Shown here: positions 36,304 through 45,671 of the stretch, one piece after another
How the letters are laid out: every line of letters starts with the position of its first letter
How positions within the stretch are numbered: the stretch's first letter is position 1
Assembly: GCF_001613045.1 (NCBI RefSeq)
Contig: NZ_BDBP01000001.1
Span: 146,326 to 210,325, forward strand
Length of the DNA: 64,000 nt
Origin: Nocardia lijiangensis NBRC 108240
GTDB taxonomy: Bacteria > Actinomycetota > Actinomycetes > Mycobacteriales > Mycobacteriaceae
Direction of reading: 5' to 3'
Made by a program: the position numbers and the translations under genes
Notes under the pieces: generated by a model
Seen by the model: only the letters and a program-made list of their open reading frames with translations
Told to the model about the DNA's origin: nothing
Databases searched by the model: none

Positions 36304-37509
36304 ATGAATTCTCGGCCAGCCAGCGCCTCGGCCCGGTCCGTCGACGAGTACCGCGACAGCATCGAACAGCTGCTGCGCCCCCTCGCGGCGCGTCCGGTCG
36401 ACTCCGTCCCGGTACCCGCCGCGCTGGGCCGCACGCTGGCCTCGGACATCCGCGCACCGATCGACCTGCCGGTATTCCGCAATTCGGCGATGGACGGCTA
36501 CGCGGTGCGGGCCCACGATGTGGCGGTCGCCCCGGTGACGCTGCCGCTGGCCGGTGTCGTCGCCGCGGGCCAGCCGGGGCAGGCGCCGTTGCCTGCCGGA
36601 GCGGCGCTGAAGGTGATGACCGGCGCACCGATCCCGCCCGGCGCGGACTGCGTCGTCCCGGTGGAGGACACGCGGACCGACGGCCGCGCCGTCACCATCG
36701 AACGCGGCCGTAGCGCAGGCGAATTCGTCCGCGAGCCGGGCACCGACGTGCGCGCGGGCGCGCTGCTGGTCCCCGCGGGTCTCGCGCTGACGCCGCGGCA
36801 CATCGCCGCGCTCGCGGCGGTCGGAGTGCCTGCGGTGCCGGTCTTCCAGCCGGTCCGCGCGGCGGTCGTCACCACCGGCGACGAACTGGTTCCCGCGGGC
36901 AAGCCGCTGCGTCCCGGCCAGATCTACAACTCCAACGGCATCGCGCTCGCGGCCGCGCTGGCGGCCAACGGGGTCGCGGTCGTCTCGGTCGAGCACAGCA
37001 CCGACGATCCCGCGGTGTTCCGCCGCTTGCTCTCCGCCGCAACGCGTTCCGCCGATCTGGTGTTCACCTCCGGCGGCGTGTCCAAGGGCGATTTCGAAGT
37101 GGTCAAGGACGTGCTCGCCGGGCAGGGCGGGCTGTTCGGTTCGGTGGCGGTACAGCCCGGCGGCCCGCAGGGGTTGACGGTGCTCGACGGCGTCCCTGTG
37201 CTCAGTTTCCCCGGCAATCCGGTGAGCACCATGGTGTCGTTCGAGGTGTTCGCCAGGCCGATACTGCGGCACCTGTCCGGGTTGCCGCCGGTGCGCACGA
37301 GCGAGGTGCCGCTGCGCGCGGCGGTGCGCTCCCCCGCCGGTCGGCGGCAGTTCCTGCGCGGACGGCTCGTCGACGGCGGTGTCGAACCCGCCTCCGGCGC
37401 CGGTTCCCACCTGATCGCGGGCATGGCCTGGGCCGACGTGCTGATCGACATTCCCGCCGAGACGACCGAGCTGGCGGCGGGCGCCCCGGTGCGGGTACGC
37501 GAACTGTGA
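36304..37509 (+). CDS. moeA: Molybdopterin molybdenumtransferase MoeA
   Basis: A 401-residue protein that inserts molybdate into adenylated molybdopterin. Blocks seen: [48 protein letters not shown] with [23 protein letters not shown], and [15 protein letters not shown]. The ATG at 36304 lacks a ribosome site; TAGGCT stands exactly 7 nt upstream, so the mRNA is probably leaderless. Divergent from moaA across about 120 nt. Confidence 0.95.
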   Translation: MNSRPASASARSVDEYRDSIEQLLRPLAARPVDSVPVPAALGRTLASDIRAPIDLPVFRNSAMDGYAVRAHDVAVAPVTLPLAGVVAAGQPGQAPLPAGAALKVMTGAPIPPGADCVVPVEDTRTDGRAVTIERGRSAGEFVREPGTDVRAGALLVPAGLALTPRHIAALAAVGVPAVPVFQPVRAAVVTTGDELVPAGKPLRPGQIYNSNGIALAAALAANGVAVVSVEHSTDDPAVFRRLLSAATRSADLVFTSGGVSKGDFEVVKDVLAGQGGLFGSVAVQPGGPQGLTVLDGVPVLSFPGNPVSTMVSFEVFARPILRHLSGLPPVRTSEVPLRAAVRSPAGRRQFLRGRLVDGGVEPASGAGSHLIAGMAWADVLIDIPAETTELAAGAPVRVREL

Positions 37510-37552
37510 GCGGGTGCGCGCCGCGCCGCGGAACTGTGCCAGGCTGGTTTCC

Positions 37553-38569
37553 ATGAGTGAGCTGTCCCATGTCGACCGGGAAGGTCGCGCCCGCATGGTC
37601 GATGTGAGCGCGAAGACCGACACCGCGCGCGTCGCCGTGGCGGCCGGTGTGCTGCGGACCACCGCGGAGGTGGTCGCGCTGGTCCGCGCCGACGACCTGC
37701 CCAAGGCCGATGTGCTGTCCACCGCGCGGATCGCCGGCATCGCGGGCGCCAAGAAGACCTCCGAACTCATTCCGCTGTGCCACCAGCTGGCGCTGTCGTC
37801 GGTGAAGGTCGAGTTCGGGTTCACCGACACCGCCATCACCATCGAGGCGACCGCGAAGACCAAGGGCCCGACCGGCGTGGAGATGGAGGCGCTGACCGCG
37901 GTCGCCGTCGCCGGGCTCACCCTGCACGACATGGTGAAGGCGGTCGACCCCGCGGCCACCCTCGACGGCGTCCGGCTGCTGACCAAGGAGGGCGGCAAGC
38001 GCGGCCATTGGGAGCGGCCTGGCGAGCCGGAGCCGGAGACCGCCGTTCCCCCAGTGGAACAGGACGAGAGCGATACTCTCGACGACACCGATCTCTCCGC
38101 CGTCGTGCTGGTCGCCTCGACGGGCGTGGCGGCGGGCACCAGGGAGGACACCACCGGTCCCGTGCTCGCGGAATGGCTGACCGGCCACGGCTTCTCGGTG
38201 CGCGGACCGCTCGTCTACGCCGATGCCGAGATCGCACTCGGGCTGGCCGACGCCCTGCGTTTCGCGCCGTCGCTGGTGATCAGCACCGGCGGAACCGGCG
38301 CGTCTCCCACCGACGGCACCCCCGAGGCGACGCTGGCCATGCTCGACCGCGAACTGCCCGGCGTGGCCGAGGCGATCCGGCAGCGCGGCACCGCGAAGTT
38401 CCCGCTCGCCGCGCTCAGCCGCGGCGTCGCGGGGCTGGTGGGCCGGTCGGTCGTCGTGAACCTGCCCGGTTCGCCGGGCGGGGTGCGGGACGGTATCGCC
38501 GTGCTCGAACCGCTCCTCGATCATCTGCTCGCACAAGTAGCCGGAGGCGGCGCTCATGACAACGCCTGA
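37553..38569 (+). CDS. Bifunctional MoaC-MogA (MoaB) fusion
   Basis: A 338-residue fusion. Residues 1-160 are MoaC (cyclic pyranopterin monophosphate synthase): [40 protein letters not shown] and [16 protein letters not shown]. After a short Pro/Glu linker (about 165-180), residues 182-335 are a MogA/MoaB-type adenylyltransferase: [40 protein letters not shown], and [14 protein letters not shown]. One protein thus covers two steps of the pathway. CAGGCT lies 7 nt before the ATG. The 3' end overlaps moaE by 14 nt. Confidence 0.93.
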   Translation: MSELSHVDREGRARMVDVSAKTDTARVAVAAGVLRTTAEVVALVRADDLPKADVLSTARIAGIAGAKKTSELIPLCHQLALSSVKVEFGFTDTAITIEATAKTKGPTGVEMEALTAVAVAGLTLHDMVKAVDPAATLDGVRLLTKEGGKRGHWERPGEPEPETAVPPVEQDESDTLDDTDLSAVVLVASTGVAAGTREDTTGPVLAEWLTGHGFSVRGPLVYADAEIALGLADALRFAPSLVISTGGTGASPTDGTPEATLAMLDRELPGVAEAIRQRGTAKFPLAALSRGVAGLVGRSVVVNLPGSPGGVRDGIAVLEPLLDHLLAQVAGGGAHDNA

Positions 38570-38990
38570 GACCATCGTGCGGGTGGCCCGCATCAGCGAC
38601 CAGCCGCTCGACCCCGCCGAGGTGGAGGCCGCGGTCACCGGCCCCGAACACGGCGCGGTCGTGGTGTTCACCGGCAAGGTTCGCAATCACGATGGCGGCC
38701 AGGCCGTTTCGGCGCTGGAATACTCGGCGCATCCGGAAGCCGAACGTTTCCTGCGGAATTGCTGCGCCACGGCGGCCGCGTCAACCGGTCTTCCGGTGGC
38801 GGCGGTGCACCGGGTCGGCGCGCTGACCGTCGGCGATCTCGCCATCGTGGTCGCGGTGGCCGCCCCGCACCGGGCCGAAGCCTTCACTGCCTGCGCGGAA
38901 TTGGTGGATCGGATCAAACACGAGGTGCCGATCTGGAAGCGGCAGTTGTTCGCCGACGGCATGTCCGAATGGGTCAACGCCTGCGGGTAA
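38556..38990 (+). CDS. moaE: Molybdopterin synthase large subunit MoaE
   Basis: A 144-residue protein that joins MoaD to convert cyclic pyranopterin into molybdopterin. VVVFTGKVRNHDGGQAVSAL contains the conserved Lys-Arg; AVHRVGALTVGDLAIVVAVA and HEVPIWKRQLFADG with the catalytic Lys follow. It starts within the last 14 nt of the moaC-mogA gene, so translation is coupled. Confidence 0.95.
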   Translation: MTTPETIVRVARISDQPLDPAEVEAAVTGPEHGAVVVFTGKVRNHDGGQAVSALEYSAHPEAERFLRNCCATAAASTGLPVAAVHRVGALTVGDLAIVVAVAAPHRAEAFTACAELVDRIKHEVPIWKRQLFADGMSEWVNACG

Positions 38991-39083
38991 TCATCTCGTG
39001 ATGTGAATCCGATGACGGATCAAACAGGTCGCCGTTAGCGTTCTCGCCCAGAGTGTTCGTCCGGATGTGGGGCAGGAGGACGC

Positions 39084-40088
39084 GTGGGAACCGACCAGGT
39101 TTTGCTGCATCGTTTCGTCATCTCGCAGCTCACCGCTGCGGGAGCCGATCGGGAGAAGCTGATCCGGGAGACCGGACTACCGGAATGGACGATGGCGGGC
39201 GACGATATGCACCTGCCGAGCCACACCTTCTCCCGGCTGTGGGAACTCGGCGCGCACGCGCTCGGCGATCCCGCGGTGGCGTTGCAGGTGGCCAGGCGCT
39301 ACGAGCTCAGCAGCCTCGGCCTGTACGACTACCTGTTCTCGACCGCGCCCACCCTCGGCGCCGGGCTGGCGACCTGCGGACCGTACGTCGCCGCCGTCAG
39401 CACCAACCACCGGTTCGACCTGGTCGCCGACGAGCAGGAGACCACGCTCTACCTCGACATCATCGACGGCGAAGGCGTGGGACGAGACCTGACTCAGCTG
39501 TGGGGTCTCGGCGCGGTGCTGAGCCGGGCCCGTCGCGTGGTGAGCGAACCGCTCGCACCGATCCGCGTCGCGCTGCGCCAGCAGGCGCCCGCCGACCGTC
39601 GCGCCTACGTCGAGGTGTTCGGCACGGCCGCCATCGAATTCGACGCTCCGGTCGACTCGATGACCTTCCGTTCCTCCGACATGGACCTCCCGCTCACCAC
39701 CGCCGACCCGGTGCTGGCGAAGATCCTGCGCCCCCTGGCCGACGCCCTGCCGCCGCCACCGCCGCTGGCCTCGGCTTGGCCGCAGCGCGTGGCCGAGGCG
39801 CTGTCCGAGGCGCTCGACGCGGGCAACGCCTCGCTGGACCGCGTGGCACGGCGGTTGGCCACCAGCCCGCGCACCTTGCAGCGCAGGCTCATGGAAGCCG
39901 GGACGACGTGGCGCAAGGAACTCGACCGGGCGCGCGACGCCCGGTTGCGGCAGGCGACCGCGGCGGGTTCGCTGAGCCGGGCGCGGCAGGCGCAACTGCT
40001 CGGGTATTCCGATGCCGGTTCGATGCGCCGCGCGGCGCGCCGCTGGAGCGTCACCGAACACGCGCACCGGTGCGAACTGCTCGACTGA
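39084..40088 (+). CDS. AraC-family transcriptional regulator
   Basis: A 334-residue protein. Residues 1-190 fit the arabinose-binding-like (AraC_binding_2) sensor domain, with HLPSHTFSRLWELGAHALGD then PAVALQVARRYELSSLGLYD near the front. The C-terminal 90 residues are the AraC DNA-binding domain: ASLDRVARRLATSPRTLQRR then LMEAGTTWRKELDRARDARL. The second helix-turn-helix is SRARQAQLLGYSDAGSMRRAA. GTG at 39084 follows AGGAGG at 5 nt. The target is unknown; no obvious metabolic partner is adjacent. Confidence 0.88.
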   Translation: MGTDQVLLHRFVISQLTAAGADREKLIRETGLPEWTMAGDDMHLPSHTFSRLWELGAHALGDPAVALQVARRYELSSLGLYDYLFSTAPTLGAGLATCGPYVAAVSTNHRFDLVADEQETTLYLDIIDGEGVGRDLTQLWGLGAVLSRARRVVSEPLAPIRVALRQQAPADRRAYVEVFGTAAIEFDAPVDSMTFRSSDMDLPLTTADPVLAKILRPLADALPPPPPLASAWPQRVAEALSEALDAGNASLDRVARRLATSPRTLQRRLMEAGTTWRKELDRARDARLRQATAAGSLSRARQAQLLGYSDAGSMRRAARRWSVTEHAHRCELLD

Positions 40089-40092
40089 CGCC

Positions 40093-40284
40093 TCACACGC
40101 GCAGGAAGCAGGCCGCGATGCGCCAGAACGTGGCGTTCTCGATCGCCCGGAAATCCCAGCTCTCGGCGAGGCCCCTGGTGGCGGCGACGATCGCGGCTAC
40201 GTCGAAATCGTCGCGGGTGGCGGTCCCCTTGGCCTCCAGTGCGTTGATTACGTAAGCGGTGGCGCTCTCCCACGTGTCGGACAC
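40093..40284 (-). CDS. Small conserved-looking protein, unknown function
   Basis: A 63-residue soluble protein convergent with the AraC gene. GTG at 40284 follows GGGAGAG at 5 nt. The sequence SDTWESATAYVINALEAKG, then TRDDFDVAAIVAATRGLAES and FRAIENATFWRIAACFL, is mixed helical with no signal peptide. I recognise no domain. Good ribosome site and codon bias support reality. Confidence 0.6.
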   Translation of the reverse strand: MSDTWESATAYVINALEAKGTATRDDFDVAAIVAATRGLAESWDFRAIENATFWRIAACFLRV

Positions 40285-40464
40285 CGAACTCTCCCATCGG
40301 TCGTACAACGATACGGTCGATCACGGTCCTGAACAGACGCCGCGCGCGGCGCAGCACGCCGTCCCCGACACGGCGGGCGTGCAGCCAGTCTTGTCGACAA
40401 CTCGGCCGGGACGAAAGCGCCGAACGCGCCACCCTCGAGCGAAACGCGCCAACCTCTGGCGCAC

Positions 40465-41499
40465 TCAGTGCGGGGTGTAGCGCCACACCCCCAGCATCGC
40501 TTGCTCGTCGAGGAAATCGTCGGCGGTGTGCACGGTCTCGCGCAAGCGCGACAGCGCGGTCTCGGCGGGCATACCCGCCCCGATCAGCACCAACCGGCTG
40601 GTACGCGGTTCGCCACGGCGCCACGCGCCCGGCTCGAAGACGATGTGCCTGCCGACCATGTGCAGCACGAACTTCCTGCGCTCGGCCGCGACGCCGAAGG
40701 CCGCGAAGCCCTTGGCGCGGAACAGGCCGGGCGGCGGGTCCTCGAGGAAGCCGATCAGCCTGCGGGGATCCAATTCCCGTTCACTGCTGAAGGAGACGCT
40801 GGTGTAGTCGTCGTGCAGGTGGCGGTGCTCGTCGTCGCCGTCGTGGTCGTGATCGGCGAGCAGTTCGTCGAAGCTCAACTGCTCGGCGACGCGCGGGGTC
40901 TCGCGCAGCGGCTCGTCGAACAACAGGCCGGGATCGATGCGGCCGCGGGTGGTCGCGTACACCGGGACCGCGCCGACCAGCTCGGCGATCTCGCCGCGCA
41001 ACGTGTCCAGCTCGGCCGCGGCGACCCGGTCGGCTTTGTTGACCACCACCAGGTCGGCCAGCCGAAGATGCGTCAGCAGTTCGGGATGCCGTTCGCGGCT
41101 GGCCGGGAACTGTTCGGCGTCGACCACCTCGACGAGGCCGCCGTAACGGATGCGCGGGTTGTCGCTGCCGACCACCATGCGGATGAGGTTGCGCGGCTCG
41201 GCGAGGCCGCTGGCCTCGACCACGATGACGTCGATGTTCGCCCGCGGCTGCGCCAGCCTGGTGAACAGCTCGTCCAGCTCGGTGACGTCGACCGCGCAGC
41301 AGACGCAGCCGTTGCCGAGCGAGACCATCGCGTCCACCTGCCCGGCGACCAGCATGGAGTCGATGTTGATGGCCCCGAAGTCGTTGACGACCACCCCGAT
41401 TCGGGTGCCGCGATTGTTGCGTAGCAGGTGGTTGAGCAGGGTGGTCTTCCCCGAGCCGAGATAGCCGGCGACGATCAGCACTGGAATCCGGTCAGCCAC
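40465..41499 (-). CDS. COG0523 (CobW/YjiA-type) GTPase, probable zinc metallochaperone
   Basis: A 344-residue G3E GTPase. Walker A is GYLGSGKTT, the metal-binding motif GNGCVCCAV (CxCC), Walker B VIVVEASGLAEP, and NKAD the guanine motif. The C-terminal CobW_C domain follows. A histidine/aspartate-rich linker (DHDHDGDDEHRHLHDD, about 205-220) is a likely metal-binding loop. Such proteins deliver zinc or other metals to client enzymes. GTG 41499 has TAGGGT exactly 7 nt upstream, the leaderless pattern; the longer upstream frame has no site. Confidence 0.88.
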   Translation of the reverse strand: MADRIPVLIVAGYLGSGKTTLLNHLLRNNRGTRIGVVVNDFGAINIDSMLVAGQVDAMVSLGNGCVCCAVDVTELDELFTRLAQPRANIDVIVVEASGLAEPRNLIRMVVGSDNPRIRYGGLVEVVDAEQFPASRERHPELLTHLRLADLVVVNKADRVAAAELDTLRGEIAELVGAVPVYATTRGRIDPGLLFDEPLRETPRVAEQLSFDELLADHDHDGDDEHRHLHDDYTSVSFSSERELDPRRLIGFLEDPPPGLFRAKGFAAFGVAAERRKFVLHMVGRHIVFEPGAWRRGEPRTSRLVLIGAGMPAETALSRLRETVHTADDFLDEQAMLGVWRYTPH

Positions 41500-41538
41500 C
41501 CGGACCACCCTAGTGCGGCGCGCGGGGGTGCGAAAACG

Positions 41539-41576
41539 CACCGGACGCCACCCGGCGGATCGGGTGGCGTCCGGTG
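41539..41576 (-). terminator. Strong hairpin terminator of the amidase gene
   Basis: Perfect 16-bp stem CACCGGACGCCACCCG / CGGGTGGCGTCCGGTG with a 6-nt loop, 11 nt beyond the amidase stop. Confidence 0.8.
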
Positions 41577-41586
41577 GGTGATCGGA

Positions 41587-42855
41587 CTATCGCGCGGGGC
41601 CGAACAGTTTGCTCGCCAGCGTGTAGGCCAAGTTGATCAGCTCCGCGGTGATCGCGGTGTTGTCCATGCCGAGCGCCCGTGCCAGCGGCATGAGCATCTC
41701 GAGCGCGGTGTTCGCGAAGATGCCGAGAGTGGTGGTTTCCGGGTACGCGGGTGTCGCGGGGGTGCCGGGCAGCGCCTGGGTTCCGGGGAGCGCCGGGTTG
41801 TTCGGTGACAGCCGGCTACCGGGGTCCTGGGTGCCCGTGCTGAAACCTGGGCTCGCCTGGGTGCCCGGGCTACCGGGGATCGTCTGCGTACCCGGTGCCG
41901 ACTGCGGCACGGCGTTGTTGGGCGCTGCGGCACCGGGAGCGCTCTGCGTCGAGCCGTCGGAGGCGCCCGGCGGCATCGCATTCGGCGCGGACCGCGGTGC
42001 GGGCTCGGACTGCGCGGGATCACCCTGCACGGGCTGGTCGGTGGCCGATCCGCTCGTGGCGGGCGGAGCGCCGAGCAGGTAGCCCACCAGTCCGGTGGTG
42101 ATCGCGACGGCGTGCTTCAGCTGTCCGTCGGGGCTCTCCAGCAGCGCGGCGTCCTCCGCGTTGGCTCCGTTGCCCATTTCGACGAACACGCTCGGCACGG
42201 CGGTCAGTGCCGGGCCCGCGATATCGGCTCGCGTCTGGAGTCCGTCCTGCACCCCGGCATAGGTGGCCGCCGGGAAACCCGCCTGCAGATACGCGTCGCG
42301 CACCGACTTCGTCACGGCGAGGCCGGGTCCGGACTGAACCTGATCGACCCTGCTGTCGGGGATCGGCAACTCCGGGACGATCAGGTGGAAGCCGCGCACC
42401 GTGGACGGCGCGCTGTCGGCGTGGATGCTCACCGCCACCGCGGCGCCGGAGTCGTTGGCCGCGCGGGCCCGGTCGTCGATGCAGCCGCCCCAGCCGCTGT
42501 CGTCCTGGCGGCTGAGCACCACCCGCGCGCCGAGACTCTCCAGCGAGGTCTTGACCAGCTGGGCGACATTCCAGTTGATGGTGTGCTCGGGGATGCCGTT
42601 GACGGAGGTCATGCCGGTGGTCTGGCAGTCCTTGGTGCCGCCGCGGCCGTTGTCCACCTGTCTGGCCAGGTTCTCGGAGTGGTTCGGCCCTTGGTGGCCG
42701 GGGTCGAGGAAAACCGTTCTGCCTGCGAGTTTGCCTGCCAAGTCCGGCGTGACCGGCACGGCCGTCGCGGTCGCCGGGAGCAACCCGGCGAGGGTAGCGG
42801 TCACCGCGGCCGTGACGGTGGTGGAGATACCGGCCTTGATGATGCTTGGCTTCAT
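41587..42855 (-). CDS. Secreted N-acetylmuramoyl-L-alanine amidase (Amidase_3)
   Basis: A 422-residue exported protein. The signal peptide ends near ATATAVP. The Amidase_3 zinc hydrolase spans about 45-270: VFLDPGHQGPNHSEN (His), GIPEHTINWNVAQLVKTSLE (Glu), VAVSIHADSAPSTVRGFHL (His) and VPSVFVEMGNGANAEDA (catalytic Glu). It cuts the amide between MurNAc and the stem peptide. The next 110 residues are a Pro/Ala/Gly/Ser linker, and the C-terminus (about 370-422) has a hydrophobic helix-like segment. It resembles mycobacterial Rv3717 in the catalytic part but is longer. Confidence 0.88.
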   Translation of the reverse strand: MKPSIIKAGISTTVTAAVTATLAGLLPATATAVPVTPDLAGKLAGRTVFLDPGHQGPNHSENLARQVDNGRGGTKDCQTTGMTSVNGIPEHTINWNVAQLVKTSLESLGARVVLSRQDDSGWGGCIDDRARAANDSGAAVAVSIHADSAPSTVRGFHLIVPELPIPDSRVDQVQSGPGLAVTKSVRDAYLQAGFPAATYAGVQDGLQTRADIAGPALTAVPSVFVEMGNGANAEDAALLESPDGQLKHAVAITTGLVGYLLGAPPATSGSATDQPVQGDPAQSEPAPRSAPNAMPPGASDGSTQSAPGAAAPNNAVPQSAPGTQTIPGSPGTQASPGFSTGTQDPGSRLSPNNPALPGTQALPGTPATPAYPETTTLGIFANTALEMLMPLARALGMDNTAITAELINLAYTLASKLFGPAR

Positions 42856-43065
42856 GTTCGGTCGGTGCCCCGGGACGGAGCACCCCTCCCTTCCCACTAG
42901 TAACACCAAACCCAGTGGTTTACTCTTGCAACGCGCAACTCGGCGAAGCAAGACCAGTTACCGAACTGTTACCCGAGACGCTAGTGAGTCGCGCCTGGTC
43001 AGGCGCACTGATGCCCTCGCATCGACCACCGCTCGAGCCGAGACAGCTTCCGATTGGCAGCCTTG

Positions 43066-43476
43066 TCAGGCGGTCACGATGCGGTCGCCGTCGACGCGGA
43101 CGGCGCGTGGGGCGAGGGGGCGTTCGGCGGGGCCGGTGGCGACGGTGCCGTCGAATCGGAAGGCGCTGCCGTGGCAGCGGCAGACGATCGTCTCGCGCTC
43201 GATCTTCGACACCGAACAGCCGAGGTGCGTGCAGGCGGCCGAGAATCCTTGGTAGACACCGGCTTGCGGCTGGGTGACCACGGTGCCGCCCGCGATCACC
43301 GCGCCGCCGACCGGCACGTCGGCCACCTTCGCGACCTCGGTACCCGGCGCGACCTCCCCCGAAGACGGTTCGGCGGTGGCGCAGGCCGCGACGGTGACGG
43401 CCGCGGCGGCCACACCGGCGCTCGCCAGCGCGGTCCGGCGATCGATACGCAGCTCAGCGCGGTCTTCGGATGTCAT
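43066..43476 (-). CDS. Rieske [2Fe-2S] lipoprotein
   Basis: A 136-residue protein with a Tat-like N-terminus (RIDRRTALASAGVAAAAVTV, then AACAT as lipobox). Rieske ligands are CTHLGC and CRCHGSAF, the pairs that bind one [2Fe-2S] cluster. It should be exported folded and membrane-anchored. GGGGAG lies 7 nt before the ATG. It follows an ECF sigma gene by 81 nt, suggesting the sigma factor controls it. The redox partner is unknown. Confidence 0.9.
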   Translation of the reverse strand: MTSEDRAELRIDRRTALASAGVAAAAVTVAACATAEPSSGEVAPGTEVAKVADVPVGGAVIAGGTVVTQPQAGVYQGFSAACTHLGCSVSKIERETIVCRCHGSAFRFDGTVATGPAERPLAPRAVRVDGDRIVTA

Positions 43477-43557
43477 CGGTCAACTCCCCACCTGGTTCGG
43501 GCATTGCCGACCACGGTAAGGGGACCGCACGTACGACCGCGAACCGGACCACCCGGT

Positions 43558-44193
43558 TCAGGCGGCCCGCGGAAGTTGCCGCAACGAGCGCAGCGCGTAG
43601 TGCACGCGGGTCTTCACGGTGCCGACCGGAACACCGAAGTCGGCCGCCACCTCCCGGTAGGCGCGGTCGCGCAGAATGACCTCGACGACGGCCTCGCGCT
43701 GAGCCGAGGGCAGCCGGGACAGCAGCTCGGTGACCAGCAGTCCGTCGATCAGCCCGTCCACGAAGTCCGGGCCCACAAAGGGCGTCTCGCCGGTGTCACC
43801 GATCTCGTCCCATGCCGTGTCGAACGGCCGCGCCGCGCGGGCTCGGGCTATATCGATGATGACGTTGCGCTCGATCGCCAGCAGCCAGGTGCGGACACTG
43901 CCGCGGCGCTCGTCGAACAGGGAACAGGAACGCCAGGCCCGCAGCAGCGTTTCCTGCACCGCATGCTCGGCCAAGCCGGCGTCCCCGAGGCCGCGCCGCG
44001 CACGCCAGTGCAGCAATCCGCGATCGGCGGCGAGCATCCGAGCGAGACCTTCTTCGGTGCACAGGCCCGCGCAATGGGCGCTACACGTTCGGCGCTGCTC
44101 CGTGAGCGCGCCCAGCGGAATACCTCTCACACCATCGATATCGCGGCCGCCGGGTCCGATGACATCAGAGATCGGCGAATACGGCGAATTCAT
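43558..44193 (-). CDS. ECF sigma factor with N-terminal cysteine cluster
   Basis: A 211-residue protein. Sigma2 is about 60-125 (AEHAVQETLLRAWRSCSLFD then RGSVRTWLLAIERNVIID) and sigma4 about 150-208 (LPSAQREAVVEVILRDRAYR then EVAADFGVPVGTVKTRVHYA). Ahead of these lies an extension with CSAHCAGLC (C37, C41, C45, H40), which could bind metal or sense redox state. No zinc-type anti-sigma gene is adjacent; instead a Rieske lipoprotein follows. ATG 44193 was chosen; the upstream frame looks non-coding. Confidence 0.85.
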   Translation of the reverse strand: MNSPYSPISDVIGPGGRDIDGVRGIPLGALTEQRRTCSAHCAGLCTEEGLARMLAADRGLLHWRARRGLGDAGLAEHAVQETLLRAWRSCSLFDERRGSVRTWLLAIERNVIIDIARARAARPFDTAWDEIGDTGETPFVGPDFVDGLIDGLLVTELLSRLPSAQREAVVEVILRDRAYREVAADFGVPVGTVKTRVHYALRSLRQLPRAA

Positions 44194-44336
44194 GCGGATA
44201 CCGCTGTATATGTGACAGAAATCTCTCGAATACCCCGTCTCCGGCGGACGACTCTGGTAGATCTGGCCACGGAGATGCGGGGATCTTCGCAGGTCAGACG
44301 TCCAGTTATGGGCGAAATATCGAGGAGAAACAACGC

Positions 44337-44702
44337 ATGCGCATGCTCGTGATCGCGGGGGCAATGGCGTCCGCCGCGACCTTGTTCGGAGCCGGAACCG
44401 CGGCCGCCGACCCCGCCACCGTCATGCTGGGCGACGGCCTCTACATGGTCGGCGTCGACATCCTCCCCGGCGTCTGGGAAGCGCCGGGGACGCCCGACCC
44501 CGCGTACGGCTGCGATTGGCGCAGGCTGTGGAAGGTCGAGGGCGACAACACGAACATGCAGTACATCATCGCTAACAACTTCACCCGGCTGAGCCCGGTC
44601 CGCGTGGAGATCAAGCCGACCGATGTCGCCTTCAAGACCGAGAACTGCGGTGCGTGGCAGAGGGTGCAGTCCCTGCCGTCGACCGGTTCGGCCGGTTTCT
44701 GA
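44337..44702 (+). CDS. Small secreted protein, unknown function
   Basis: A 121-residue protein with a signal peptide (MRMLVIAGAMASAATLFGAG, cleaved near TAAADP). The mature part MLGDGLYMVGVDILPGVWEA begins a G-D-G-x-Y-x-V-G-x-D-I-x-P-G-x-W pattern often found in small secreted actinobacterial proteins. Two cysteines (YGC, ENC) could form one disulfide. GAGGAG lies upstream of the ATG. Monocistronic, divergent to the ECF sigma gene. Confidence 0.75.
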   Translation: MRMLVIAGAMASAATLFGAGTAAADPATVMLGDGLYMVGVDILPGVWEAPGTPDPAYGCDWRRLWKVEGDNTNMQYIIANNFTRLSPVRVEIKPTDVAFKTENCGAWQRVQSLPSTGSAGF

Positions 44703-44766
44703 TCGCAGGAGTTCCCGTCGAGCGCATGCTGTCGACGGCCCCTCCACGCACATTAGGGTCGGCCGC

Positions 44767-45516
44767 ATGACGAGGACCAAGATTCTGATCACCGGCGCGA
44801 GCGCCGGCCTCGGCGCGGGCATGGCCAGGGACTTCGCGGCCAAAGGGCGCGATCTCGCGCTCTGCGCACGACGGCTGGAGCTGCTGGAAGACCTGCGCGC
44901 CGAACTGACGGCCGCGCACCCCGGCATCACCGTCGCCCTGCGCGCGCTCGACGTGGACGACCACGCCGCCGTGCCGCGCGTATTCGGCGAGCTGCGCGAC
45001 GAACTCGGCGGACTCGACCGGGTGATCGTGAACGCGGGAATCGGCAAGGGCGCGGTGATCGGCAGCGGTCGTGCCGACGCCAATCTCGCCACCGCGACGA
45101 CCAATTTCGTGAGCGCGCTCGCCCAGGTCGAGGCCGCGATGGAGATCTTCCGCGCCCAGAACTCCGGACACCTGGTGCTCGTGTCGTCGATGAGCGCGGT
45201 GCGCGGACTGCCCAGGAAGAAGGCCGCGTACGCCGCGAGCAAGGCCGGGCTGGCCGCGCTCGGCGAAGGCCTGTCGGTCGAACTGGCGAAATCTCCGATC
45301 GCGGTCACCACCCTGCTGCCCGGATTCATCGCGACTGATATGGCAGGCAAGGCGGGCGACGCCCGCATGCTCGCCCCGCTGGACAAGGGCGTGGCCGCGA
45401 TGGTGCGGGCGATCGAGCGGGAGCAGACGCGGGCCTGCGTGCCCGGGTGGCCGTGGCGGCTCGTGGATGTCCTGCTGCCCCATCTGCCGAATGCGGTGGT
45501 CGCTCGTATGGGCTGA
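44767..45516 (+). CDS. Short-chain dehydrogenase/reductase
   Basis: A 249-residue Rossmann protein. Cofactor motif ILITGASAGLGAGMARDFA; NAG is at VIVNAGIGKG; the active site has VLVSSMSAVRGLPRKKAAYA then ASKAG (Ser, Tyr and Lys all present). The basic CARRLE after strand 2 suggests NADPH. The substrate is unknown. No ribosome site; TAGGGT sits exactly 7 nt before the ATG. A strong hairpin follows. Confidence 0.9.
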   Translation: MTRTKILITGASAGLGAGMARDFAAKGRDLALCARRLELLEDLRAELTAAHPGITVALRALDVDDHAAVPRVFGELRDELGGLDRVIVNAGIGKGAVIGSGRADANLATATTNFVSALAQVEAAMEIFRAQNSGHLVLVSSMSAVRGLPRKKAAYAASKAGLAALGEGLSVELAKSPIAVTTLLPGFIATDMAGKAGDARMLAPLDKGVAAMVRAIEREQTRACVPGWPWRLVDVLLPHLPNAVVARMG

Positions 45517-45541
45517 CGACCGCGCGAGACGACGATCGAAT

Positions 45542-45583
45542 CCGATGCCCGGCCCACGCCGTTCCTGGCGCGCCGGGCATCGG
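45542..45583 (+). terminator. Hairpin terminator of the SDR gene
   Basis: Perfect 12-bp stem CCGATGCCCGGC / GCCGGGCATCGG with an 18-nt loop, 25 nt after the stop codon. Confidence 0.6.
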
Positions 45584-45671
45584 CATGTGAAACGCTGATT
45601 CCCGCCAAGCGCGCACGGATCGGCGCCGATTACCTCCGGGGTAATCGACCGGCGCGCCACCGCCCGGCAGC

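Noticed and set aside
36184..38154. Large N-terminal extension of moaA reaching a frame of about 1000 codons
   Set aside because: It runs antisense through moeA and moaC-mogA. MoaA homology begins at the TTG near 36183 with a suitable ribosome site.
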